From the NCBI GenBank assembly GCA_046759305.1, contig JBHIBY010000065.1, positions 1 to 13,165 of the forward strand: 13,165 bases of DNA, written 5' to 3'. Both the position numbers and the translations under genes were made by a program. Within the stretch, counting starts at the first letter, position 1, and every line of letters begins with the position of its first letter. The DNA is from JADFRG01 sp046759305. GTDB lineage: Bacteria; Chloroflexota; Anaerolineae; Anaerolineales; E44-bin32. The notes under the pieces were generated by a model, which was given only the letters and a program-made list of their open reading frames with translations, was not told the DNA's origin and did no database searches. Of this stretch, positions 6,708 to 13,165 are shown piece by piece.

Positions 6708-7826
6708 GTGGATGCTGAACTGAGGACTGCAAAGTATGTTCTAGCCTTGGTTGGATCGGGCCTCGTGGGAGCCTGTACCTTGTTCGCTATCGCCGATCCT
6801 CAAACTACTTTGCCAAATAATCTATTGGAAACAAGCGTAGTAGCAACAGTGAACGCCCTAGACAGTGCCACACCGGCGATCACGCTTCTGCCCGAACCTC
6901 CCGCGACAGAGACACCTTCCGATACCGAGCCGTTGGTCAGCCCTACTCCCAGCGCTTCCCCCACACCTACACCTGTTTGGGGTGATTTCCCTGCTCCGGT
7001 CCAGCTTTCATCGACGGAGATCCCGCCGCCGATGCCGGAGATCGCCTTCGAGCCGAACGTCGTCAATATCTTGCTGCTCGGCAGTGATAAACGGCCCAAC
7101 GCGAGCGGGTTTAGGACGGACGCCATGATGGTGGTTTCCATTGACCCATCGGAGGGCACCGCAGCCCTCATATCAATCCCAAGAGATCTCTACGTTTACA
7201 TACCTGGCTGGCGAATGGATCGCATCAACTCTGCGATTATCCGTGGCGGAGTCGACATGGCTGAGCAAGCCATCCACTACAACTTCGGAATTCCCGTGGA
7301 CGGCTGGGCTCGCATGAACTTCGACGGTTTCATCTCCGCAATTGACACGCTGGGAGGGATCACGGTCGAGGCCACAGCTTTCACCAAGGATGAATGCCGT
7401 GGCGAAATTCTTACTTACCAACCAGGGGGTTCTTACAGTATGGATGGAGGCGAAGCGCTCTGCTATGTGCGGATGCGGAAGTGGGGTGGCGACTTCGACC
7501 GGATGCGGAGACAGCAGGAGGTCGTGCGTGCCGTATTCTCCAAATTGCTAACCATCGATGGGCTCGCTCGATTACCTCAACTCTACAATCAGTTCTATAA
7601 CACCTTTTTTACTGATATCGAATTGACAGAACTGTTACCACTCGCACCGACGGCATTGCAGATCGGAACGGATCGGTCTCGGATCAGCCACTTCAGCGTG
7701 GATCGTGATTTGGTGGAATCCTGGAGAACTCCTGGAGGTGGTGCCGTACTACTCCCAAAGCGTCCGGGAATTCAGCTCATGCTGATGGAGGCATTTGGCT
7801 CGAATGCCTTTGGATCTGTTGATTAG
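6708..7826 (+). CDS. LCP (LytR-CpsA-Psr) family protein, envelope glycopolymer transferase type
   Basis: The product is 372 residues. Residues 1-28 are a short basic head and a hydrophobic segment ending in a lipobox-like 'LVGAC' (C23). Residues 45-112 form a Pro/Thr/Ser-rich linker ('SPTPSASPTPTP'). The LCP domain spans about 118-285, with 'NILLLGSDKRP' (120-130), 'FRTDAMMVVSID' (135-146), 'ISIPRDLYVYIP' (155-166), 'RINSA' (172-176) and 'ALCYVRMRKWGGDFDRMRRQQ' (250-270), containing the conserved Asp and Arg residues that bind the polyprenyl pyrophosphate substrate. LCP enzymes transfer lipid-linked glycopolymers to the cell wall; the acceptor in an organism of this type is unknown. The tail ending 'LLPKRPGIQLML' is usual in Anaerolineae-like members. 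The GTG at 6708 abuts a GGAG and has no well-spaced ribosome-binding site, so the true start is uncertain; there is an in-frame stop at 6687. A TAGAAT at 6659 could be the -10. Confidence 0.88.
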   Translation: MDAELRTAKYVLALVGSGLVGACTLFAIADPQTTLPNNLLETSVVATVNALDSATPAITLLPEPPATETPSDTEPLVSPTPSASPTPTPVWGDFPAPVQLSSTEIPPPMPEIAFEPNVVNILLLGSDKRPNASGFRTDAMMVVSIDPSEGTAALISIPRDLYVYIPGWRMDRINSAIIRGGVDMAEQAIHYNFGIPVDGWARMNFDGFISAIDTLGGITVEATAFTKDECRGEILTYQPGGSYSMDGGEALCYVRMRKWGGDFDRMRRQQEVVRAVFSKLLTIDGLARLPQLYNQFYNTFFTDIELTELLPLAPTALQIGTDRSRISHFSVDRDLVESWRTPGGGAVLLPKRPGIQLMLMEAFGSNAFGSVD

Positions 7827-7887
7827 GGTATAGGAAAGTGGGTCGGTTATCCCGGATTCAGGGTTGTGCTAGATTGAGAGTGAGGCC

Positions 7888-8997
7888 TTGACCACTCCTG
7901 CAATAGTCATGGAGCATCTACCCCTAAAAGCTGTCAACGAAGAGTACGCGCTCGAGCGCGCCTGCGCCGTATGCGTTGAGAATGCACTCTCAGTTGTCCA
8001 CGTCGAAGACCTGCCGGATTATGTAAAGTGTGGAAATTGCAGCTCCGCCTTCATATTGAGCGAAGCAGCCGATTGGGTGATGTATGGCTCGGTATCGTTT
8101 GATTATCCGGAAACGAAGCAAATGATCCTAAAACGATGGACGACCCTGGAAGCGGTACGGTCGATGGCAAGCGCCGAGCGGGTTCAAGAGGCGCAGAGTG
8201 AAGACGCTGACGTGTCATCCGACACGACACCTCCTTTCGGATTCGCCGGGAAAGCACGCCCTTCAGAACCTGCGCCCACTCCGCCGTTTGGGCTTGAAGC
8301 ATCGCCCGCAACCGCAGAGCAAGCGACCACGCCGCCTTTCGGGATTGGAGAACTGGACGAATTCGTAAAGGAAAGCGCAAACGGTAGCTCGGATCCCACT
8401 CTGGTCGCGACTGAACCCCATCAGGAGGCAGCGGATGTTTCCGAGCCAGAGCCCGGTCGCCGTTATGTGGTGACTCTTGCTCAGAAGAATGCCATTTTAC
8501 CTACGGATCGATGTGCGCATTGTCTGCGGAGGCCTTCCCCACGAAAGCTCATCGTAGCGCTCGGTGGCGATCCCAGACCGAATTATCAAGTTCCGCTATG
8601 CCAATCGTGCCATGAGCGGGCAATTGCTCGCAGCGAGGAACAGAAGACCGCTAGGCTGTTGGCGCATCTAAGCTCCATCTTGATCGCGGGTGTCCTGATC
8701 GTGAGCGCACTGGCGGCAGGCCTGGTCAATCTAGGAAACCTCGGATTGGTCGATCTACTCCTGGTCGCCACATCAGGGATGGTAGGGTACGGGCTGCCCG
8801 TCTTACTCTTGCTGCGCAGGTCCTCGCGCATGGCTCCCACGGAGGACGCGCAGTTTGTACGCTCTACCCTTCGCCTTCGCGGCAACGAGGGGCTGGGATT
8901 CGGCTGGCGCAATCGAGGCTATGCTGAGCTGTTCTTGTCCGCAAACTCGGATCTGCTGCTGGGCGAGTTGAGCCAAGTTGCAGAGGAACACCCTTAG
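7888..8997 (+). CDS. Membrane-anchored double zinc-ribbon protein with TPPFG repeats, function unknown
   Basis: The product is 369 residues from a TTG start preceded by GAGTGAGG; an ATG seven codons later has no better site. Residues 26-51 hold two CxxC pairs (C26/C29, C48/C51), a likely zinc ribbon. Residues 100-190 are an acidic, probably disordered linker in which 'TPPFG' plus a hydrophobic residue recurs at 114, 131 and 148, exactly 17 residues apart. Residues 209-241 contain a second zinc-binding candidate (C209/C212, C238/C241) with 'GDPRPNYQVPLCQSCHE'. Two transmembrane helices follow (about 262-281 and 288-310), then a 60-residue polar tail with 'GFGWRNRGYAELFLSANSD'. It therefore probably faces the cytoplasm with both zinc modules and the tail. 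I do not recognise the family. The next gene encodes another protein with zinc ribbons at both ends, which suggests a functional pair. Confidence 0.8.
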   Translation: MTTPAIVMEHLPLKAVNEEYALERACAVCVENALSVVHVEDLPDYVKCGNCSSAFILSEAADWVMYGSVSFDYPETKQMILKRWTTLEAVRSMASAERVQEAQSEDADVSSDTTPPFGFAGKARPSEPAPTPPFGLEASPATAEQATTPPFGIGELDEFVKESANGSSDPTLVATEPHQEAADVSEPEPGRRYVVTLAQKNAILPTDRCAHCLRRPSPRKLIVALGGDPRPNYQVPLCQSCHERAIARSEEQKTARLLAHLSSILIAGVLIVSALAAGLVNLGNLGLVDLLLVATSGMVGYGLPVLLLLRRSSRMAPTEDAQFVRSTLRLRGNEGLGFGWRNRGYAELFLSANSDLLLGELSQVAEEHP

Positions 8998-9080
8998 GAA
9001 GAAGTATGGGTGACTCAATGACCATTTGGTGATTGAGCCAGCCTTATTCGCGGGATAGTCTTCATCGAAGGCGAGGCATT

Positions 9081-9662
9081 ATGGAACAGGATCAACACAC
9101 CTGTCCAAGCTGCGGGGCTCCCACGCCCGATCACTCTAACTGCCCCTATTGCGGCTGGACCTCCGAGCGAGCTTCTAATCCCACTACTCCGGAGAGCGCT
9201 GCCCGCGGCGAGACGCAAGAAACTATTGATTTTGAGAACCCGGGCGCACAAATAGCCCAAACCGAAGACGGCGAGCCTGCACATTTCAGAGATCTACTGA
9301 AGCAGGGCGATAATCCCGAGCATCTTCTCGAGCAAGTTCCGGAGGAAATGCGAGGAGTCCTGGCTGCGAGGCTTAAAGCCATCGACGAGGCAGAAACCCC
9401 AGGTTTTAGCGCGAACACGGCTTCCGCTCTTCGAGAACAAGGCTACGTCGTCAGCGAAGACGCCCGCGGCGCCCGTTTCTCCGCCGCTGGGGGTCAAGGC
9501 TCTGAGCTTAGCCCATCCGACGTAGTCAAGATGGCCTCTGAGCTGGACGATGGCGTTCAGGAGCGTACCAAGCTCCCGATCTGCGGTGAGTGCCAAGCCG
9601 CCAGCCCCATCGGCGAGACCCAATGCCAATGGTGCGGCCAGCCATTTTCTGAAGATCAGTAG
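9081..9662 (+). CDS. Soluble protein with zinc ribbons at both ends, function unknown
   Basis: I prefer the ATG at 9081, preceded by AAGGCGAGG, over a TTG at 9033 whose extra 16 residues are basic and unlike a domain. The 193-residue product starts with a zinc ribbon (C8/C11 and C21/C24, 'CPSCGAPTPDHSNCPYCGW') and ends with another (C168/C171 and C182/C185, 'CGECQAASPIGETQCQWCGQ'). The middle is acidic and mostly helical or disordered, with 'FRDLLKQGDNPEHLLEQVPEEMRGVLAARLKAI' at 69-101 likely to be a helical unit. No membrane segment is present. Paired ribbons of this sort mediate protein or nucleic-acid contacts and carry no catalytic residues. It lies 83 bp after the membrane-anchored zinc-ribbon gene and about 125 bp before uvrA, with a separate promoter in between. 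Confidence 0.8.
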   Translation: MEQDQHTCPSCGAPTPDHSNCPYCGWTSERASNPTTPESAARGETQETIDFENPGAQIAQTEDGEPAHFRDLLKQGDNPEHLLEQVPEEMRGVLAARLKAIDEAETPGFSANTASALREQGYVVSEDARGARFSAAGGQGSELSPSDVVKMASELDDGVQERTKLPICGECQAASPIGETQCQWCGQPFSEDQ

Positions 9663-9740
9663 TTGAATCCTCGTACTAACCTCATACAGCAGGTGGTTCC
9701 ACTATCGTGACCGCCCGAAATCCGGGCTCATTCACCGCTC

Positions 9741-9749
9741 TGTTATAAT
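9741..9749 (+). promoter_or_regulatory. Extended -10 promoter of uvrA
   Basis: TGTTATAAT is a perfect extended -10 element (TG, one base, TATAAT). A convincing -35 is not seen at the usual distance, which an extended -10 makes less necessary. A short hairpin (GCCCG 9713-9717, CGGGC 9723-9727) sits just upstream. The expected start point, near 9756, gives a leader of about 30 bases. Confidence 0.6.
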
Positions 9750-9769
9750 CTCCGATTGCGTTCCTCAAT

Positions 9770-9783
9770 AGAACAGTTGTACG
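9770..9783 (+). promoter_or_regulatory. Candidate LexA (SOS) box before uvrA
   Basis: AGAACAGTTGTACG lies between the extended -10 and the uvrA ATG. It matches the cyanobacterial-type SOS pattern RGTACNNNDGTWCB at 13 of 14 positions and carries the GAAC-four-GTnC core of the Gram-positive type (one mismatch in GTTC). Its position downstream of the likely start point would let a bound repressor block elongation. This is prediction only; no LexA gene is in the window. Confidence 0.4.
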
Positions 9784-9787
9784 AAAT

Positions 9788-12655
9788 ATGCCTCAAGACG
9801 AGATCACTGTCGTTGGTGCACGAGAACACAACCTAAAGAACCTGACTGTGAAGATCCCGCGCGACCAATTGGTCGTCATTTCTGGGATTTCTGGCTCAGG
9901 TAAATCCTCATTGGCCTTCGACACCATCTTTGCGGAGGGTCAACGCCGCTATGTCGAGTCGCTCTCTGCCTATGCGCGCCAATTTCTAGGCCAGCTCGAT
10001 AAACCCGACGTGGATTACATCGAAGGTCTCTCGCCTGCTGTCTCAATTGATCAGCGCGGCGTTTCGCACAACCCCCGCTCAACGGTCGGCACCGTAACAG
10101 AGGTCTACGACTACCTGCGGCTGCTGTATGCGCGAGTCGGCACTCCGCATTGCCCGATCTGCGGCCGTGAAGTTGTGCAACAGTCAGCTCAGGAGATCGT
10201 CGAGGCCATAGAAGGGCTCAAGGAGAGCTCCCGCCTCTTGATCCTTGCTCCGCTGGTCAGCGAGCGTAAGGGGACCCATCTAGCGGTATTGGAGGAGCTT
10301 AGGCGGTCGGGTTTCGTGCGTGCTCGAGTTGATGGCAAGGTACGGGAGATCGAAGAGGATATTGAGCTAGATCGATACAAGAATCATACGATCGAGGCCG
10401 TTGTAGACCGGCTGATCATCCCTGAAGACCCCGATGACGCGTTTCGGACGCGACTGACCGACTCCGTGGAAACCACTCTTCAGTGGGGAGAGGGCACCAT
10501 TACTGTCTCCGACCTCAGTTCGAAGAATGATATCCCCTACTCTGAAGACCTGGCATGCCCAGTACACGGGACAACGCTGGCCGAAATTGAACCCCGCACA
10601 TTCTCGTTCAACACGCCCCACGGAGCATGTCCTGAGTGCCAGGGCCTGGGAAGCAAGCTAGAAATTGATCCGGAGCGGATCATCCCCGATCGGTCGCTTT
10701 CGCTTGCAGAGGGCGCGGTAGTGGCCATGGAGTGGCCGAACCAAGCTCGCGATCGGCAAGGGTATTACTGGCAGATGGCCGAGGCAGTCGCCGAATACTA
10801 TGAGATTGATCTTGAAGCGCAGGTTGCTGACCTCCCCAAGTCGAAATTAGACCTGATTCTATTCGGAACGAACGGAGAGGAAATTCCTGTTCGATACTCC
10901 AGCCGCGATGGTCGAAAATCAACTTTCAGTACGGCCTTCGAAGGCATTGTGGGCAACATGGAGCGCCGCTATCAAGAGACCCAGTCGGAATACATCCGCA
11001 GCAAAATCCAGGAGTTCATGACTGAGCGGCCGTGCCCTGTGTGTGATGGAAGACGGCTGCGTGCCGAAGCACTGGCCGTCACGATCGATGACGCCAATAT
11101 CGTGGACATCACTGGGCGCCCAGTGGCACGCACATTGGAATGGACCAAGAAGCTGCAGAAGAAAGCCGGCCCATTGAATGCGCGCCAATTCAAGATCGCT
11201 GAACGGGTGCTAAAGGAAATCCGCGACCGACTCGGCTTTCTCGTGGATGTGGGACTCGAGTATCTGACGCTGGATCGGTCAGCAGCCACGCTGTCGGGGG
11301 GCGAGGCACAGCGCATCCGACTTGCCACTCAAATTGGATCTCGCCTAATGGGCGTGCTCTACGTACTAGATGAGCCATCGATCGGACTGCACCCCAGAGA
11401 CAACGAACGCCTAATCCACACCCTGGAAGGCATGCGCGATTTGGGTAATACAGTGCTGGTCGTTGAGCACGACGAAGCGACCATTCGGGCCGCGGATTGG
11501 CTGATCGATCTCGGACCGGGAGCGGGCGAAGCCGGCGGAGAAATTGTGGCGCAGGGAACGGTTGACAAGGTGACCCGTAATCGGAAGTCTGTGACTGGAA
11601 AGTTTCTGGCGGGCAGGTTACGCATAGAAACACCCGAAGCCAGGCGTGAGGGCAACGGCCGAAATTTAAGGATCGTCGGAGCCCGCCAAAACAATTTGGA
11701 CGACCTCTCCGTGGATGTGCCGCTGGGGAGGTTCGTTTGCATTACGGGCGTATCAGGATCGGGCAAGTCCACATTGATGGTCGAGGTGCTCTACAAAGCT
11801 TTGGCCAGGGAGCTGCAAGGCTCGCGGCAAATGGCCGGCTCACATGATCGGTTGGAGGGGGTGGATCTGGTCGATAAGGTGATCAACATCGACCAAAGCC
11901 CCATCGGTCGTACTCCTCGCTCAAACCCTGGCACCTATACGGGACTGTTCGACCATATTCGGAAGCTCTTCGCCGAGCTGCCAGAATCTAAAGTACGTGG
12001 ATACAAGCCAGGGCGCTTTTCGTTCAACGTTCATGGCGGTCGCTGTGAAGCTTGCCAGGGGCAGGGTCAGCTCAGGATTGAGATGCAGTTTATGCCGGAT
12101 GTGTATGTACCTTGCGAAGTCTGCAATGGGGCCCGCTTCAATCGAGAAACGCTGCAGGTGCGATTCAAGGGCAAGACGATTGCCGATGTTTTGGAAATGA
12201 CTATCGCCGAAGGCGCAGAATTCTTTGAGGCCTTCCCCGCTATGATGCGCAAGATTGTGACGCTCCAGGATGTGGGACTGGGCTATATTACGATCGGGCA
12301 ACCAGCTCCAACTCTCTCGGGTGGCGAGGCACAGCGCGTCAAGCTCTCCCGCGAGCTTTCCAAGCGGGGGCCGGGCCACACCATGTACGTGCTTGACGAA
12401 CCTTCGGTAGGATTGCATGCCGCCGATGTGCATATGCTCATCGACGTGCTGCAGAGGCTTGTTGACCAGGACAACACTGTGCTCATCATTGAGCACCATC
12501 CAGATGTCATCAAAGTTGCGGATTGGGTCATCGACCTGGGTCCCGAAGGTGGTGAAGGCGGCGGCCGCCTAGTAGCCGAGGGTACCCCCGAACAAATCGT
12601 CAAGCACAAATCATCGTACACAGGGCAGTTCCTCAAGTCGCATTTGGCTTCTTAA
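9788..12655 (+). CDS. uvrA: UvrA, excinuclease ABC subunit A
   Basis: The 955-residue product is full length for UvrA, the dimeric ATPase that scans for bulky DNA lesions and loads UvrB in nucleotide excision repair. Both ABC modules are complete: Walker A 'GISGSGKS' (33-40) and 'GVSGSGKS' (654-661), signatures 'LSGGEAQRI' (502-510) and 'LSGGEAQRV' (843-851), and Walker B 'LYVLDEPSIGLH' (524-535) and 'MYVLDEPSVGLH' (866-877). The UvrB-interaction and insertion regions lie between the first Walker A and the zinc site near 257-284. In that site the second ligand is histidine (C257-x2-H260, C281-x2-C284) instead of cysteine. Additional CxxC pairs occur at 122/125 and 416/419, and the C-terminal zinc finger (C753/C756, C776/C779) is intact. 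The ATG at 9788 has no strong ribosome-binding site, but it begins the conserved 'ITVVGAREHNLKNL' strand. It has its own promoter and a candidate SOS operator. Confidence 0.98.
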   Translation: MPQDEITVVGAREHNLKNLTVKIPRDQLVVISGISGSGKSSLAFDTIFAEGQRRYVESLSAYARQFLGQLDKPDVDYIEGLSPAVSIDQRGVSHNPRSTVGTVTEVYDYLRLLYARVGTPHCPICGREVVQQSAQEIVEAIEGLKESSRLLILAPLVSERKGTHLAVLEELRRSGFVRARVDGKVREIEEDIELDRYKNHTIEAVVDRLIIPEDPDDAFRTRLTDSVETTLQWGEGTITVSDLSSKNDIPYSEDLACPVHGTTLAEIEPRTFSFNTPHGACPECQGLGSKLEIDPERIIPDRSLSLAEGAVVAMEWPNQARDRQGYYWQMAEAVAEYYEIDLEAQVADLPKSKLDLILFGTNGEEIPVRYSSRDGRKSTFSTAFEGIVGNMERRYQETQSEYIRSKIQEFMTERPCPVCDGRRLRAEALAVTIDDANIVDITGRPVARTLEWTKKLQKKAGPLNARQFKIAERVLKEIRDRLGFLVDVGLEYLTLDRSAATLSGGEAQRIRLATQIGSRLMGVLYVLDEPSIGLHPRDNERLIHTLEGMRDLGNTVLVVEHDEATIRAADWLIDLGPGAGEAGGEIVAQGTVDKVTRNRKSVTGKFLAGRLRIETPEARREGNGRNLRIVGARQNNLDDLSVDVPLGRFVCITGVSGSGKSTLMVEVLYKALARELQGSRQMAGSHDRLEGVDLVDKVINIDQSPIGRTPRSNPGTYTGLFDHIRKLFAELPESKVRGYKPGRFSFNVHGGRCEACQGQGQLRIEMQFMPDVYVPCEVCNGARFNRETLQVRFKGKTIADVLEMTIAEGAEFFEAFPAMMRKIVTLQDVGLGYITIGQPAPTLSGGEAQRVKLSRELSKRGPGHTMYVLDEPSVGLHAADVHMLIDVLQRLVDQDNTVLIIEHHPDVIKVADWVIDLGPEGGEGGGRLVAEGTPEQIVKHKSSYTGQFLKSHLAS

Positions 12656-12690
12656 TCGAACTTGAATTCAACGCACTGACCTGCTATTGT

Positions 12691-12710
12691 AGGGTTTCGG
12701 GGTCGACCCT
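12691..12710. repeat. Palindrome after uvrA
   Basis: AGGGT and ACCCT (12691-12695, 12706-12710) pair, and the overlapping GGGTCGACCC (12700-12709) is a perfect palindrome. A second palindrome, TTGAATTCAA, lies at 12662-12671. Neither is followed by a T-run. They may act as processing or termination structures for uvrA mRNA, but the case is weak. The rest of the gap to the next gene shows no recognised feature. Confidence 0.35.
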
Positions 12711-12797
12711 GTGAGGCGTGGAACGCGGCCAAGGGGACGGCCCCGTAGTCGTCGGTAATGATCCTTGTCATCAGCCAAGCTACACCCGATCGACATA

Positions 12798-13165
12798 ATG
12801 TTCAAGATGGATATCGTAAATAAGTCCAGGACTGCGGGCCGAACGCTCTCGGCTTTCGTCTTGATTGCGCTACCGATAATCTCGATTACCGGCCAAATCC
12901 CACGGCTGCCAGATTCACATCCGGAACTTCAACAGATCACCTTCTCGCCTCAACTGACCCCTGTCAATTTCACTGTTACACCTGAATCCACCGCCATCGC
13001 GCCTTTGGAAGCGCAGGTTTTAGCGCGCGAGGGAGCAGTAGACGGGGAAGACGGCGATGAGCTGGATATTAGCGGAGGGGACTGGGTCGTCGGGTACGAC
13101 CTTGTACAAACTCCTAGCGGACCACAGTGGCACCTCTGGTTGAATGGCGAAGTCATTATCGTTGA
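12798..13165 (+). CDS. Secreted or membrane-anchored protein of unknown function, 3' end outside window
   Basis: The frame is open from the ATG at 12798 to the end of the window (122 codons). Residues 1-15 are basic, residues 18-33 are hydrophobic ('LSAFVLIALPIISITG'), and an acidic stretch follows ('GAVDGEDGDELDISGGDW', about 87-104). This layout is a signal peptide or N-terminal anchor followed by an extracellular domain. Near the end, 'GGDWVVGYDLVQTPSGPQWHLWLNGEVIIV' shows beta-strand-like alternation with aromatic residues and may open a folded domain. I do not recognise the family. There is no good ribosome-binding site, so the start could be earlier or at the ATG three codons later. A C-terminal enzymatic domain outside the window is possible. 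Confidence 0.6.
   Translation, partial: MFKMDIVNKSRTAGRTLSAFVLIALPIISITGQIPRLPDSHPELQQITFSPQLTPVNFTVTPESTAIAPLEAQVLAREGAVDGEDGDELDISGGDWVVGYDLVQTPSGPQWHLWLNGEVIIV

Noticed and set aside
9033..9080. TTG start giving a 16-residue extension of the soluble zinc-ribbon protein.
   Set aside because: The ATG at 9081 has a better ribosome-binding site and begins just before the zinc ribbon.
12662..12745. Intrinsic terminator after uvrA.
   Set aside because: Palindromes are present but none is followed by a T-run; kept only as a low-confidence repeat.

Overview
The window looks like a contig from an uncultured bacterium of the Chloroflexota, probably Anaerolineae-like. The main reasons are the LCP-family protein with a proline/threonine-rich linker and a 'LLPKRPGIQLML'-type tail, a cyanobacterial/Gram-positive style SOS-box candidate in front of uvrA, and a dispersed attC-like inverted repeat of a kind I associate with Chloroflexota contigs. 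This taxonomic guess rests on motif impressions only and was not tested by any search.

Layout. Positions 1-4174 read as an accessory region. It opens with the 3' end of a SnoaL-like (NTF2-fold) protein gene, followed by an attC-like inverted repeat (361-462). Next come four closely spaced forward genes (528-3406): a small membrane protein, a 408-aa polytopic protein with conserved histidines that recalls the heme-copper-oxidase/NnrS type of membrane protein, a class I SAM-dependent methyltransferase, and a six-helix membrane protein. These genes carry strong Shine-Dalgarno sequences close to AAGGAGG, unlike the genes downstream. The region ends in a truncated open frame (3641-4174) that matches the coiled-coil and C-terminal part of a large serine recombinase without any catalytic domain. 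It stops 5 bp from the end of a convergent gene.

Positions 4180-13165 look more like a stable chromosomal background. A reverse-strand SLC13/DASS-type permease with two RCK_C regulatory domains has a good candidate promoter (6016-6044). It is separated by a 740-bp non-coding interval from a forward series: an LCP (LytR-CpsA-Psr) family protein, two uncharacterised zinc-ribbon proteins (one membrane-anchored with a 17-residue-periodic TPPFG repeat), and full-length uvrA with an extended -10 promoter and a candidate LexA box. The last gene is a secreted or anchored protein cut by the window end. The 740-bp interval holds degenerate 59-nt tandem repeats and strong inverted repeats that no gene explains.

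How the genes may work together. UvrA is the damage-recognition ATPase of nucleotide excision repair and appears to have its own damage-inducible promoter. The LCP protein acts at the cell envelope. The zinc-ribbon pair sits between them without an assigned role and is the most plausible place for an undescribed function. The four-gene accessory cluster may act together at the membrane, but its substrate cannot be read from the sequence.
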